NCBI RefSeq assembly: GCF_030317115.1
Contig: NZ_JASZYF010000002.1
Span: 186,001 to 250,000 of the forward strand
From: Variovorax gracilis
GTDB lineage: Bacteria; Pseudomonadota; Gammaproteobacteria; Burkholderiales; Burkholderiaceae_C
DNA: 64,000 nucleotides
Direction of reading: 5' to 3'
The position numbers and the translations under genes were made by a program. The notes below the pieces were generated by a model. That model was not told the DNA's origin. It did no database searches and saw nothing but the letters and a program-made list of their open reading frames with translations. Below are positions 1-10,023 of this stretch, piece after piece (within the stretch, counting starts at the first letter, position 1; every line of letters starts with the position of its first letter).

Positions 1-326
1 AGGACGAGCGCCAACGCAAGGCCCGGCAGCACGACGATGGGCGTCGGAGGGCCGAACAGCGAGACCGTTGCCGGGTCCGGCCCGGCATGCCCCGGAGCGA
101 AACGCACCACAAGGCCGACGGCCAGGCCGGTCAGCGTGAGCATGCCCAGAATCCACCACCACGTGGTGGCGGTTGCACCGAACTTCGGCGGCAGCACCTG
201 CCAGAGAAAGTGCTGCAGCAGGTTGGCGGCCAGCACCACGACCAGCAGGACCAGGGCAGCAGCCACGCCGACCACGATCGCCGGAATCGCCAGCGCGACC
301 ATCTTGCGGAAGCGAGGATCCATCAT
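1..326 (-). CDS. ClC-type ion channel/antiporter, N-terminal part (cut by left edge)
   Basis: Only the first ~108 residues are present; the gene runs off the window. After a short basic start it has a hydrophobic segment (about residues 9-34), a second one (about 57-75), then an FAPGHAGPDPAT stretch followed by a proline-rich turn and another hydrophobic run. That pattern matches the N-terminus of the YfeO/ClC chloride-channel-like family, which form membrane antiporters or channels for halide ions. Two adjacent ATG codons (326 and 323) are possible starts; no strong ribosome site separates them. It is the last visible gene of the minus-strand string that starts at the sulfatase, 64 bp after the DUF202 gene. 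The family call rests on motif recognition of a fragment. Confidence 0.7.
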   Translation of the reverse strand, partial: MMDPRFRKMVALAIPAIVVGVAAALVLLVVVLAANLLQHFLWQVLPPKFGATATTWWWILGMLTLTGLAVGLVVRFAPGHAGPDPATVSLFGPPTPIVVLPGLALALV

Positions 327-390
327 TTCTTCATCACCGCCGTTTCGAAGTTGCTCGACATGTTGGATCTCTCGAAGCGTTGCCGGACCG

Positions 391-861
391 TCAGCCGAAA
401 GGCCCGCTACCGAACACCATGCTGGCGATCGCCAGCAAGCCGATGACCAGAAGCAGCAGTGCGACGATCAGGGTCAGGGAGACCGGAAACTGGCTTTCCG
501 CATGAATGAGCCCCTGCGCCTTCAATGCCTGGCGTTCCCGGCGCAACCCGAACATGAAGAAGCAGTGATAGCCGATGCCGGAGATCAGCATCGCGATGCC
601 CAGCAGCACCAGCGCAACGCCGAAATGACGGGCCGCGTCGCTGCTCTTGAGAACTTGCGCATCATGGAGCTTCTGGAACACCTGGAAGATGGTGAAGCCG
701 AAGCCGATCAGCGATAGCGATGTACGGATCACCGACATCAACGTGCGATCGGCGCTCATGCGCGTGCGCTGGAACGACATGCCCGTCCTGCGCGACGACA
801 GTTCGGTCGACATGCGTTCCGAATCCGACCCCGCTCCAATCCATGGTTTCTCGTCAGGCAT
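391..861 (-). CDS. DUF202 (YidH-type) small membrane protein
   Basis: 156 residues. The N-terminal third carries the DUF202 hallmark of closely spaced RT dipeptides (RRTGMSFQRTRMSADRT, then IRTSLSLIGFGFTI) leading into the first membrane helix. Two more hydrophobic helices follow (about 83-105 and 130-150), giving the usual three-helix arrangement. The molecular role of the family is unknown. Its start codon overlaps the stop of the upstream MarC gene by 8 nt, so the two are very likely translationally coupled and part of one operon. Confidence 0.85.
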   Translation of the reverse strand: MPDEKPWIGAGSDSERMSTELSSRRTGMSFQRTRMSADRTLMSVIRTSLSLIGFGFTIFQVFQKLHDAQVLKSSDAARHFGVALVLLGIAMLISGIGYHCFFMFGLRRERQALKAQGLIHAESQFPVSLTLIVALLLLVIGLLAIASMVFGSGPFG

Positions 862-1486
862 TCATGACTCCCAGGTTGTGCAGTGCATAGAGGATGATGG
901 TCACCGCGAGAGCCACCTGGAGCACGCCGAGCACAGCTCCCAGGATCTCGAGGACGATCGCCGTCGCGCCGCCCAGGATGCGGCGCGCAAAGAGCATGGC
1001 GAGAAGGTTCAGGACCATCACGCCGACCACAATGGCAAAGATCGTCAGCGCGCGTTCCACACTCGTGGTGTGCGCGAGAAGCACGATGACCGATGCGGTC
1101 CCGTAGGGCGTGACGACAGTCGGGAACGCGATGCGCATGGCCGCCGCCATCGGAGACCCCGGCAAGTGCGGAGGCGGCGTGGACGCCGGCGCGTACTGCT
1201 CCAGCACCAGGCGCATGCCCACGACGAAGAAGATCGCCCCTCCCGCGAGCAGGAGCGCTGGCGGCGAGATGGACCAACTCTGGAGAAGTGCCCGCCCCAC
1301 GAGGGCGCCTGCGATCACCGCGATCAGTGCGATCACGAACGTGCGCATCGCGATCTTCCTGCGCTCGATGTCGTCCAATTCGTGCGTGAGCTTGGCGAAG
1401 GGACCGATGACCTTCAACGGCCCGAGCATGACGAACATCAGCGTGAAGACGCTGCCCACCCCCAGGGAGAAGTTGGTGTCGTGCAT
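854..1486 (-). CDS. MarC family integral membrane protein
   Basis: 210 residues with about six hydrophobic helices; the family is usually 200-220 residues. Recognisable MarC/UPF0056 features are the N-terminal FVMLGPLKVIGPFAKLT segment, the repeated helix pairs and the central AFPTVVTPYGTASVIVLL stretch, where families of this type have a conserved P-x-x-x-P-G/Y-x-x run. MarC proteins sit in the inner membrane; their transport role is not established and the old link to multidrug resistance has been withdrawn. The ATG at 1486 was chosen because the protein begins there with a proper MarC N-terminus; the longer reading is out of character. It lies 8 bp after the HAD phosphatase stop. Confidence 0.85.
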   Translation of the reverse strand: MHDTNFSLGVGSVFTLMFVMLGPLKVIGPFAKLTHELDDIERRKIAMRTFVIALIAVIAGALVGRALLQSWSISPPALLLAGGAIFFVVGMRLVLEQYAPASTPPPHLPGSPMAAAMRIAFPTVVTPYGTASVIVLLAHTTSVERALTIFAIVVGVMVLNLLAMLFARRILGGATAIVLEILGAVLGVLQVALAVTIILYALHNLGVMNA

Positions 1487-1494
1487 GGGCAGTG

Positions 1495-2505
1495 CTACTT
1501 GTCGAACGGGAACACGCGGTTCCAGTCCCGCTTCATGTCGACCACGGTCCAGCCCTTGGCCGTTGCTTCGTCCAGCGCCTTGTCCAGCCTGCCGACATGC
1601 GAGTTGCGGTCGTACGCGTATTCGCGCTCGGCGTCCGTATGGTGGACGATCCCCATGAAGCTCGGGCCCACCCCCGCGGCCGTCCATTCGAGCATCTGCT
1701 GGTCACCGTCGGAATTACCGAACGCCAGGATCGGACGCCGGCCGATGAAACGCTGGATGCCGACCGGCTTGCCGGGGCCGTCGTCGACCAGGTCGATCTT
1801 GGCGAGCCGCATGAGCACCGGCTTGCCGTCGCTGCCCATGCGCAACGCGAGCTGCCCCGTCGAGCCGACCACCTGCTCCGGCGGGATGCCGTAGACCTTG
1901 CCGGTGAACACGCGCATGAACTCGACGCCCCCGCCGGAAACGATGAAGGTCTTGAAGCCGTTCTCTCTCAAGTACGCGAGGAGTTCGAGCATGGGCTGGT
2001 AGACCAGCTCGGTATAGGCCCGCTTGAAGCGGGGATGGCGCGCGGTCGCCAGCCATTCGGCGGCCGTCTTCGAGAACTCCTCGGTCGTCATGCCGGCATG
2101 CGTCGCGGCCAGGATCTGCATCATTCCCTTTTCGCCCGAAGCGGCGACGGCCTTCATGTCGCCCTTGAGGATGGCGCTGAAAGGCGGCGTGGTCTTCCAT
2201 TCCGGATGCTGCGGCGCCAAGGCCTTCACGCGGTCGAACGCGTACGCCAGCTGGACATAGGCCGGCTGTTCGACCCACAAGGTGCCGTCGTTGTCGAACA
2301 CCGCGATGCGCTCGGCCGGCGGGACGAAGGTCGGCGAACCTTGCGTGGTCACGTCCGCCACGAACTTCAGGATCGCCTGCTTCGTGGCGCCGTCGTTCCA
2401 CGAGGGGAGCCCCTGCGCCTGCGCCATCGCAGCCATCAGCAGCAGCACCACGGCCGCCATCCAGCGCCGGACCGTCGAGGCCGAAGGATTTCTCTGCATG
2501 TTCAT
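1495..2505 (-). CDS. Exported HAD-superfamily phosphatase
   Basis: 336 residues. Residues 1-30 form a signal peptide (basic start, LLLMAAMAQAQ cleavage region), so it acts in the periplasm. HAD motif I is FDNDGTLW with nucleophile Asp71 and Asp73; motif II is in IVSGGG; motif IV is in FGNSDGD, which includes the metal-binding acids. These fit an acid-phosphatase-like hydrolase; the substrate is unknown. It is a paralogue of the cytosolic HAD at 6447-7367: both share an SWNDGAxKQ block ahead of motif I, and similar IPPEQV and GRRPILAFGNSDGD blocks. The start at 2505 is favoured because GAGGGG lies nine bases ahead; ATG 2514 would place it directly on the site. Follows the large exported protein by 17 bp. 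Confidence 0.88.
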   Translation of the reverse strand: MNMQRNPSASTVRRWMAAVVLLLMAAMAQAQGLPSWNDGATKQAILKFVADVTTQGSPTFVPPAERIAVFDNDGTLWVEQPAYVQLAYAFDRVKALAPQHPEWKTTPPFSAILKGDMKAVAASGEKGMMQILAATHAGMTTEEFSKTAAEWLATARHPRFKRAYTELVYQPMLELLAYLRENGFKTFIVSGGGVEFMRVFTGKVYGIPPEQVVGSTGQLALRMGSDGKPVLMRLAKIDLVDDGPGKPVGIQRFIGRRPILAFGNSDGDQQMLEWTAAGVGPSFMGIVHHTDAEREYAYDRNSHVGRLDKALDEATAKGWTVVDMKRDWNRVFPFDK

Positions 2506-2522
2506 TTCGCTCATCCCCTCGG

Positions 2523-5009
2523 CTATCTGCGCCCACGGAAACCGCCGCCGCCATGGAAGCCGCCGCCTCCAAAGCCGCCGCCGAAGCCCCCGCCGCCGCG
2601 GAACTCGCCACCACTGAAGGAGCGTTGCATGCCCATCGACGAATCGCGCAGGTCTGCAGAGCGTTGCGTCCCGAAGTCGCGCGCGCCGCGTTCGCTGTCG
2701 AGCTGCTGGCCGGCCGACTGGCCGCCTTCCCAGCCGCTCGGCGTTGCCTTCTGCCAGCCGTCGCCGGTGTTTCGGTAGACGTTGCCGTCCTTGCCCGCGT
2801 AGACGTCGTCGCCGACGTGCGCGACCGTACCGCCGCCCTCGCCGGTGGCGCGGCCATAGCTCGTCACCTGGCCTGTGTTCTTGTTGTAGACGGCGCCTCT
2901 GCCGCCCGACACCTCGTTGCCGGTGTACGCATTGCCCGCGGTGCCGCGCGCGCCGACCGCGATGCTGCCGCCCGGCCCCGTGGCCACGCCCCGGGAGCCA
3001 GCCGCGTAGTTGCCCGTGTAGACGTTGCCGACCGCACCGCGCTGGCCCGCCGATGCAATGCCGGTGCGCGAGTTGTACGAGGAACCGACCTGGCCGGCCC
3101 AGGCATTGCCCGTCCATGCGTTGTAGCCGCCGCCCACGCGCGTCACGCTCGCGCGGTTGCCCCACTGGCTGTAGATGTTGCCGGAGTAGCCGGCCCAGCC
3201 GCCCGGACCCCAGGCCACCGCGCCGCCGCGCGGACCGTATGCAGCGCCGCGCCAGACCGGCCCGGCCCAGGGGCCCCAGTACGGGTACGGCCCCCACCCC
3301 CAGCCCGTGGCCACCGTCGCCGCACCCCACGCCCAGCCGAGCCCGAAGGCCACCGCCCAGCCGGTCCACGGCGTGTACGCGACTGCCGCGCCGTACCCAT
3401 AGGTCACCGGCGCTCCGTACCAGACAGTGCCGACCCAGGGGTCGTAGACATAGCCCGTGCCGTATACGACCACGCCCGACACCGGATCGACGATCGACCC
3501 CATGTACCCCGGCGAATAGCCGACGTAGACGGTGTCGGGCGTCGTCTCGTAGACCCGCACATAGGTCACGTAGTACAGCGGCGAGCTGGGCGGGATCGCA
3601 TAGATGGCCGCCGGCACCGACCTCGCGACGGCCCACGGCCCGCGCACCGACCCCGCGACAAACCACACTCCGTTCTCCACCGCGTAGTAGCCGCTGTCGC
3701 TCACCCGGATGATGGGCGTCGGCGAATTCGCGACGTACGTCAACGGAGTGCCCTCGATCGACCGGAACCTGGGCTCCCCGTCGAAGCGCGGCGGCGTGAG
3801 CTGGGTGCCCGCCACCTTCACCGCCGCCGTCTGGGGCACCGACGCGGCGATCGCTGCTTCGCGCGCCTGCGACGTGCCGGCGATCGATGCCTTGACGTTC
3901 TCCTTCGGGCTGTCGTCGGGTATCTTCGCGAATTCCGCCGGCAGCGCATTGGCCGGCACGTACTGCCACGGGCCGTTGTCGGTGGTGGAACGGAACCACC
4001 GCCCGGCGATGAGCACATAGGTCATGTTGTCCAGCATGTTCTTGAAGATGTTGCCGGTGGTGTTCTCCACGTAGAGCAACTGCGCGCCGTTCACCGGCAC
4101 CGGGCGCGGCGTGCCGTCGGTCACGATGAGTTCCGTCGGCGCGGTCGCCACGACGATCGTCGGCGTCTGGCTGTCGAGCCGCGGCGCCGGCCGGTCGGCC
4201 GTCGACTGGCCGGTCAGCGGATCGATGGAGCGCGCATCGGAGGCCTGCTGGAAGGCCTTGCCGAGTGCTGACGATGGCGCATGCAGGACAGTCCATGGGC
4301 CGCCGATGTCCGGAGCGCTCATCCAGCCGTCGAAGACCTTGAGGTAATGCGTGCCCGTGCTGTCGCGCAGAAGCAAAGGCCGGGTGTTGAGCACGCGCTC
4401 GAAGGGCAAGCCCTGCATCCGGCCGTACCGGGGTTCTCCGTCGATGTAGACCAGGATGGCCGGCACGGTCGAGAAGACGATCTTCGGCGGGTCGTTGCGC
4501 AGCGGCTGGCGGTCGGCCGTCTGCTGCGTCTCGACGATGTGCATCGCGGCCTCGAGCCGATCCAATGCGATCGTGCGCGACTGGCCGCCGATGGCTTGCG
4601 CGATCGCGTCGGTCCAGGCCTTGGACTGGACCTGCGTCGACGACGGGAAGTCGATCTTGACGAGGCGAACGCTGTCGATGGTGACCACGCGCCGGCTCTT
4701 GTCCGTGAGCGTGCGGGCATCGAAAGTCACGACGCCATAGCGGGTCTCCGGATGGTCGGTCCCGATCTCCACCTGCACCGCCGAGCGGCCCGCGAGCCTG
4801 ACGCCGTCCCAGCTGTCGAGCTGTGGCTCGAAGACCATCAGGGTCACGTTGCCTGTCTTGACGGTGCGCGGCCACGGCGATTCCGCGCCGATGGCTGCAG
4901 CGCTCGCGGCGCCGGAAGCCGTCGCGTCCTGCGCCCATGCCGCGCCACCCTGACCCAGCACAAAGAGGCAGATCGCCAGGCTGACCGCGCTGCTCGCAAC
5001 ACGTCCCAT
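2523..5009 (-). CDS. Large exported Gly/Tyr/Trp-rich protein of unknown function
   Basis: 828 residues. A signal peptide spans about 1-26 (CLFVLGQGGAAWAQ). The N-terminal ~470 residues look like repeated small beta domains, with recurring blocks such as DGEPRYGRMQG / DGEPRFRSIEG and GRWFRSTTDNGPW / NGVWFVAGSVRGPW, i.e. an internal duplication. From about 480 to 640 the chain is extremely rich in Gly, Tyr, Trp and Pro (repeated GWGWGPYPYWGPW-like strings). It ends in a Gly/Phe tail (GGGGFGGGFGGGGF, then RGRR). I recall relatives carrying the unhelpful name 'carbohydrate-binding family V/XII'; I see no catalytic motif. AGGAG six bases ahead supports the ATG at 5009. It lies between DUF1254 and HAD genes in one operon, suggesting a shared envelope function. 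Confidence 0.8.
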   Translation of the reverse strand: MGRVASSAVSLAICLFVLGQGGAAWAQDATASGAASAAAIGAESPWPRTVKTGNVTLMVFEPQLDSWDGVRLAGRSAVQVEIGTDHPETRYGVVTFDARTLTDKSRRVVTIDSVRLVKIDFPSSTQVQSKAWTDAIAQAIGGQSRTIALDRLEAAMHIVETQQTADRQPLRNDPPKIVFSTVPAILVYIDGEPRYGRMQGLPFERVLNTRPLLLRDSTGTHYLKVFDGWMSAPDIGGPWTVLHAPSSALGKAFQQASDARSIDPLTGQSTADRPAPRLDSQTPTIVVATAPTELIVTDGTPRPVPVNGAQLLYVENTTGNIFKNMLDNMTYVLIAGRWFRSTTDNGPWQYVPANALPAEFAKIPDDSPKENVKASIAGTSQAREAAIAASVPQTAAVKVAGTQLTPPRFDGEPRFRSIEGTPLTYVANSPTPIIRVSDSGYYAVENGVWFVAGSVRGPWAVARSVPAAIYAIPPSSPLYYVTYVRVYETTPDTVYVGYSPGYMGSIVDPVSGVVVYGTGYVYDPWVGTVWYGAPVTYGYGAAVAYTPWTGWAVAFGLGWAWGAATVATGWGWGPYPYWGPWAGPVWRGAAYGPRGGAVAWGPGGWAGYSGNIYSQWGNRASVTRVGGGYNAWTGNAWAGQVGSSYNSRTGIASAGQRGAVGNVYTGNYAAGSRGVATGPGGSIAVGARGTAGNAYTGNEVSGGRGAVYNKNTGQVTSYGRATGEGGGTVAHVGDDVYAGKDGNVYRNTGDGWQKATPSGWEGGQSAGQQLDSERGARDFGTQRSADLRDSSMGMQRSFSGGEFRGGGGFGGGFGGGGFHGGGGFRGRR

Positions 5010-5025
5010 GAATGCTCCTGATGAA

Positions 5026-6411
5026 CTACGAAGACCTGACCACAGCGGGCGGGGTCCAACTGCCGTCGACGGCCGCGGGCTCCGGCCAATAGGACCGGAT
5101 GTAGAGCGAAAACTCGCTCGTGCCATCGACAGGCGCCGGGAGCCAGTTGGTCTCCTTGTCCGCGCCGGGTGACTGGGCCTGCACGTAGATCGTCAGAGAA
5201 CCATCCGCGCCGTACTGCAGCGACTTGTTCTTGGTGCCGACCGAATACCGGGCCAGCGGATTCGGCTCGAAGAAGTGATGGCGGTTGTAGAGCGTCAGCG
5301 ACCAGAAGCCCTTGACCGGCGGCGTCGCGCCTTTCGCGAACGTGACCGTGTAGCGGTTTGCGCTGTTCAGCCGCTCGCCGTTGCCGTCGAGGTCCTGGTA
5401 GAAGTACTTCGTCTCGTTCTGCTTGTTGACGAAGATGTTCGACTTCGCCACCGCCGTGCGCGTGAAGTAGTCGCTGCCGAAACTCGCGCCGTTCGCGATG
5501 GTCGACCAGTGGTGCGGCAACTGCCGCCCGTAGTTGCGAAACTGAAACAGCGGCTCGATCAGTTCCTTGTCCGCCGCTGCGAGCGCCTGGTTGAAGACCT
5601 CCCTGACCCGCGCATCCTTGCCCGCCGCATCCACCACGGCCAGCACCTGCGCGTAGCGCGCCGATTCGCCGGCCATCGGCTTCGCATCCGCAAGCGCACC
5701 CGGCAGCATGTCCAGGAACTTCCCCGGCGGCACCCACTTGGTCTCGGCGCCGTCACCGCCGCTGTTCGAAGGGTTCTTCACCACCGGCACCTTGCGCCAA
5801 TCGGTGACCTTCATCTTGCCGTCGAAGCTGGCCACCGGATACACGGCGATCTGGTTGATGGCCGACTGCACCGCCTGCAGGTCCTGCGCCGTGTCTTCGC
5901 GAAACACGCGCGGCACAACGACGCCGGTGCCGGTCTGCGACACGAACACCTTGCTGATGCCCTGCGGCACGGTGCCCACCCAGTTCGGCCCCGCCAGCAA
6001 ATAGAAGCCGGGGCGCGTGCCGTACATCCGTCCCAACTCCGCAAAGCTGTCGGTGCGCGAATCCACCACCTGGTAGACCCAGAAGCGATTGCCGAAGTCG
6101 GGCACCTGCACGACCACCGGCGACACGTCCAGCGCCAGGATGCTGTTGCCGTAGACCACGTCCTGGTTCGGGCACGCCACCGCACGCTCGGCCGGGTCGA
6201 TGTAGTCCGTGAGCATGGTCACCGAATTGAGCGGCCCGACCGGCAGCACGCCACCCAGCAGCATCGGATGCGGCAAGGGCGCGAAGGTGAGGCGGCGGTT
6301 GTAGACGTTGACGATGGGCCATGCCCAGAAGAAGGCGTCCCGAGCGACCAGGCGCACGTAGTCGTCGGTGAGCTTCATCTGGGTGTCGGGCCCGGGGATC
6401 CCGTGTGCCAT
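5026..6411 (-). CDS. DUF1254/DUF1214 domain protein
   Basis: 461 residues without a clear signal peptide. The N-terminal DUF1254 part holds the DYVRLVARDAFFWAWPIVNVYNRR block and the YGNSILALDVSPVVVQVPD region. The C-terminal DUF1214 part has the FWSLTLYNRHHFFEPNPLARYSVG signature and the closing LYIRSYWPEP motif. The biochemical function of the family is unknown. ATG 6411 is preferred over ATG 6417: GAGGAG is six bases ahead of 6411 but directly abuts 6417. It lies 35 bp after the cytosolic HAD gene and 16 bp before the large exported protein, inside the sulfatase operon. Many relatives are exported; this one appears cytosolic, like its sulfatase and HAD neighbours. Confidence 0.88.
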   Translation of the reverse strand: MAHGIPGPDTQMKLTDDYVRLVARDAFFWAWPIVNVYNRRLTFAPLPHPMLLGGVLPVGPLNSVTMLTDYIDPAERAVACPNQDVVYGNSILALDVSPVVVQVPDFGNRFWVYQVVDSRTDSFAELGRMYGTRPGFYLLAGPNWVGTVPQGISKVFVSQTGTGVVVPRVFREDTAQDLQAVQSAINQIAVYPVASFDGKMKVTDWRKVPVVKNPSNSGGDGAETKWVPPGKFLDMLPGALADAKPMAGESARYAQVLAVVDAAGKDARVREVFNQALAAADKELIEPLFQFRNYGRQLPHHWSTIANGASFGSDYFTRTAVAKSNIFVNKQNETKYFYQDLDGNGERLNSANRYTVTFAKGATPPVKGFWSLTLYNRHHFFEPNPLARYSVGTKNKSLQYGADGSLTIYVQAQSPGADKETNWLPAPVDGTSEFSLYIRSYWPEPAAVDGSWTPPAVVRSS

Positions 6412-6446
6412 CGTCATCTCCTCGTGAAAGCCGCGCTCGGCGCGGC

Positions 6447-7367
6447 TCAGTCTGCGAACACCCTGTTCCAGTCGCGCTGCATGCTCACGACCTCGATGCC
6501 GTACTCCCCGGCCTTGTCGAGCGCCTCGACCAGCGGGCTGAGGCGGAATTCGCGGTCGTAGGCGAATTCGCGCTGCGCATCGTCGTGATGCAGCAGCAAC
6601 GCCAGTCGCTGGCCTTTTCCAGTCTTGACGTAGCGCAGCATCGACAGGTCGCCGTCCGAGTTGCCGAAAGCGAGGATCGGGCGCCGGCCGATGTGCAGCC
6701 CGATGTTCTGCGGCTTGACGTCGCGGTCGTCGAAGGTGCCCAGTTCCGAGAGCTTGAAGAGTTCCGCACGTCCCTCGCGCATCTCGAAGCGCGTCTTGAC
6801 GCTGCTGCCGATCACCTGCTCGGGCGGAATCCCGTAGACCTCTTCCGCAAAAGCGCGCATCAGGTCGATGCCGCCACCGGAGACGATGTAGTTCTTGAAG
6901 CCATTGGCACGCAGGAAATCGAGCAACTCGATCTGGGGCTGATAGACGCACTGCGTGTAGAGCCGCCCCAGCTTGGGATGCCTGGCCGAGGCCAGCCAGT
7001 CGCGCGCCGCGCCCATGAACTCGTCCTCGGTCACCCCGGCGTGGGTAGCGAACGCGATCTCGAACGCGGCCTGCTTCCCCAGGGTCGCGATGGTCTTGAG
7101 GTCGTGTTCGAGGAAAGCCTTGTAGGGCTGGCGGTCCTTCAAGGTCGGATCCTTGTCGGCCAGCCCTTTGAGGCGATCGTTGGCAAAGTAGAGTTGCGAC
7201 TGCATCGGCTGCTCGCACCAGAGCGTGCCGTCGTTGTCGAAGGTCGCGATACGCTCCGCGGGCCGCACGAAGTCAGGCCCGCCCTCCTTCGTCACGCGAG
7301 CGACGAAGTCGAGCAGGGTCTGCTTCAGTGCGCCGTCGTTCCAGGAGGCCAGCACTGTGTTGTTCAT
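6447..7367 (-). CDS. Cytosolic HAD-superfamily hydrolase
   Basis: 306 residues with no signal peptide. HAD motif I is TFDNDGTLW with catalytic Asp44 and Asp46, motif II lies in IVSGGGID, and the GNSDGD block carries the metal-binding acids. The class is phosphatase-like; no substrate can be read from sequence. It shares the SWNDGAxKQ lead-in and GRRPILAFGNSDGD block with the exported HAD at 1495-2505, so the operon holds a cytosolic and a periplasmic copy of one enzyme type. GGAGG nine bases ahead of ATG 7367 supports the start. It is 24 bp downstream of the arylsulfatase, so the two are probably co-translated; a sulfatase and phosphatase pair suggests ester scavenging. Confidence 0.88.
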   Translation of the reverse strand: MNNTVLASWNDGALKQTLLDFVARVTKEGGPDFVRPAERIATFDNDGTLWCEQPMQSQLYFANDRLKGLADKDPTLKDRQPYKAFLEHDLKTIATLGKQAAFEIAFATHAGVTEDEFMGAARDWLASARHPKLGRLYTQCVYQPQIELLDFLRANGFKNYIVSGGGIDLMRAFAEEVYGIPPEQVIGSSVKTRFEMREGRAELFKLSELGTFDDRDVKPQNIGLHIGRRPILAFGNSDGDLSMLRYVKTGKGQRLALLLHHDDAQREFAYDREFRLSPLVEALDKAGEYGIEVVSMQRDWNRVFAD

Positions 7368-7391
7368 GGCGATCCTCCAGACGAACCGACT

Positions 7392-8957
<1,566 letters not shown>

Positions 8958-9202
8958 TGCGAGCTCCTTGGTTGGTCACGGGCGTTCGCCCGGCGCACCA
9001 GACGGGAACTGGGCGGTCAGGGCGGTCGATGGGCGCGGGCGCGACGGATTCCCGCCGCGCCGAGGCGTACCGCTAGCATGCGCACGCCGTCGGCAAAGCG
9101 CACTTGTCCCAAGGTGAAGCGCCCCTTGCACCTTGGTGCAAGGGGTCACGGGGCCAGGTGGACCAAGCCGGGCCCAGGACGGGTCCCGGGCCGGCAGTCG
9201 CG
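8958..9202. promoter_or_regulatory. Leader region upstream of the sulfatase operon
   Basis: A 245-bp non-coding stretch between the SDR stop (9203) and the sulfatase start, both genes being on the minus strand. It is the only sizeable gap at the head of the eight-gene string, so it is the likely promoter region. The one conspicuous element is the inverted repeat annotated separately at 9122-9145, about 165 bp upstream of the sulfatase start codon. I could not identify a convincing -35/-10 pair. Confidence 0.45.
9122..9145. repeat. Perfect inverted repeat, candidate operator
   Basis: Two perfect 11-base arms, CCCCTTGCACC and GGTGCAAGGGG, separated by TT. There is no T-run on either side and the 2-nt spacer is too tight for a usual terminator loop, so a dimeric regulator binding site is more likely. 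A partial echo of the half-site (CCAAGGTG) occurs just upstream at 9109-9116. It resembles in shape the dyads bound by MerR-type regulators, but no correctly placed -10 box was found, so the regulator is unknown. Confidence 0.6.
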
Positions 9203-9910
9203 TCAGGCGTCGAGCGTCAGGTGCTGCCCATGCAAGGCCGCGGCGGCAGGCGATGCCAGGAAGCCGATGGTCTGCGCCGCCACGCCGGTCGACACCCACT
9301 CGGCCGGGTTGGCATCGGGCATGGCCTGCCGGTTGGCCGGTGTGTCGAGCACGCTGGGCGCGACGCTGTTGACGTTGATGCCATGCGGCGCAAGTTCTGC
9401 CGCCGAAGCCTCGACCAGGCGCTGCAACGCGCTCTTCGAGGCGATGTAGGCGGACATGGCGGCGGCGCCGCGCGATGCGGTCTTGGCGGTGACGGCGATC
9501 ACGCTGCCGGCCTTGCGTTCGATCATCGACGGCACCAGCGCCTGGGAAACCGCCACGAAGGACCAGGCGTTCAGGGTCATCATCCGGTCCCAGGCCTCGC
9601 GACTCAACGCGTGGACGGGTTCGCCCATTTCAAAGCCGCCGGCGATGTGGACCAGCGCATCGACCTGCCTGAAGGCGCCCAGGATGCGCTGCGCTGCGTC
9701 GACCATCGCCGGCACGGAGGTGACGTCGGCCTCGAGCAGCAGGTGCTGGGAGTTGTCGAGCCCCGGGAATGTGCTCGACAGATGGTCCATCCGATGGTCG
9801 ATCAGGGCCACGCGGGCGCCCTGATCGAGAAAGTGCTGCACGACGGCGCGGCCCAGCGCACCGGCCGCGCCCGTCACGACCACGTGCCTGAGGGTGTTGG
9901 CTTCGATCAT
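9203..9910 (-). CDS. SDR family oxidoreductase, altered catalytic serine
   Basis: 235 residues, classical SDR length. The cofactor motif is TGAAGALG (residues 13-20), followed by the D-x-T region (ADVT) and an HIAGG variant of the usual NNAG. The catalytic YxxxK is present as Tyr155/Lys159 (YIASK). At the position of the catalytic serine, 13 residues ahead of the tyrosine, there is Ala142 with Thr141 beside it, so the triad is incomplete or uses Thr. Substrate unknown; it may be a weak or repurposed dehydrogenase. Transcribed away from the thiolase gene across a 113-bp shared upstream region. Confidence 0.85.
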   Translation of the reverse strand: MIEANTLRHVVVTGAAGALGRAVVQHFLDQGARVALIDHRMDHLSSTFPGLDNSQHLLLEADVTSVPAMVDAAQRILGAFRQVDALVHIAGGFEMGEPVHALSREAWDRMMTLNAWSFVAVSQALVPSMIERKAGSVIAVTAKTASRGAAAMSAYIASKSALQRLVEASAAELAPHGINVNSVAPSVLDTPANRQAMPDANPAEWVSTGVAAQTIGFLASPAAAALHGQHLTLDA

Positions 9911-10023
9911 TGGAGGCTCCTTGTTGGGGCACGGATGGTAACGCCGGCGTCGGCCGGGTCCGGGGCGAATGGCCTCTGGACTGGCATCATCGAGGTTTCG
10001 TTTTTTTGCATCGGAGACTTTTC

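Noticed and set aside
2553..4271. Long plus-strand open frame (572 codons) opposite the large exported protein
   Set aside because: Composition dominated by Arg, Ala and Val without domains; the opposite strand has a signal peptide, ribosome site and internal repeats.
1495..4938. One continuous minus-strand reading of about 1147 residues covering the HAD phosphatase and the large exported protein
   Set aside because: Only the last third (HAD) has protein-like sequence; the rest is an Arg/Gly-rich shadow of the exported protein's true frame. The HAD has its own signal peptide and ribosome site at 2505.
9122..9145. Inverted repeat as an intrinsic terminator or a MerR-type operator
   Set aside because: No T-run on either strand and only two bases between arms argue against a terminator; no -10 box at the spacing required for MerR-type promoters was found. 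Kept only as a candidate operator.
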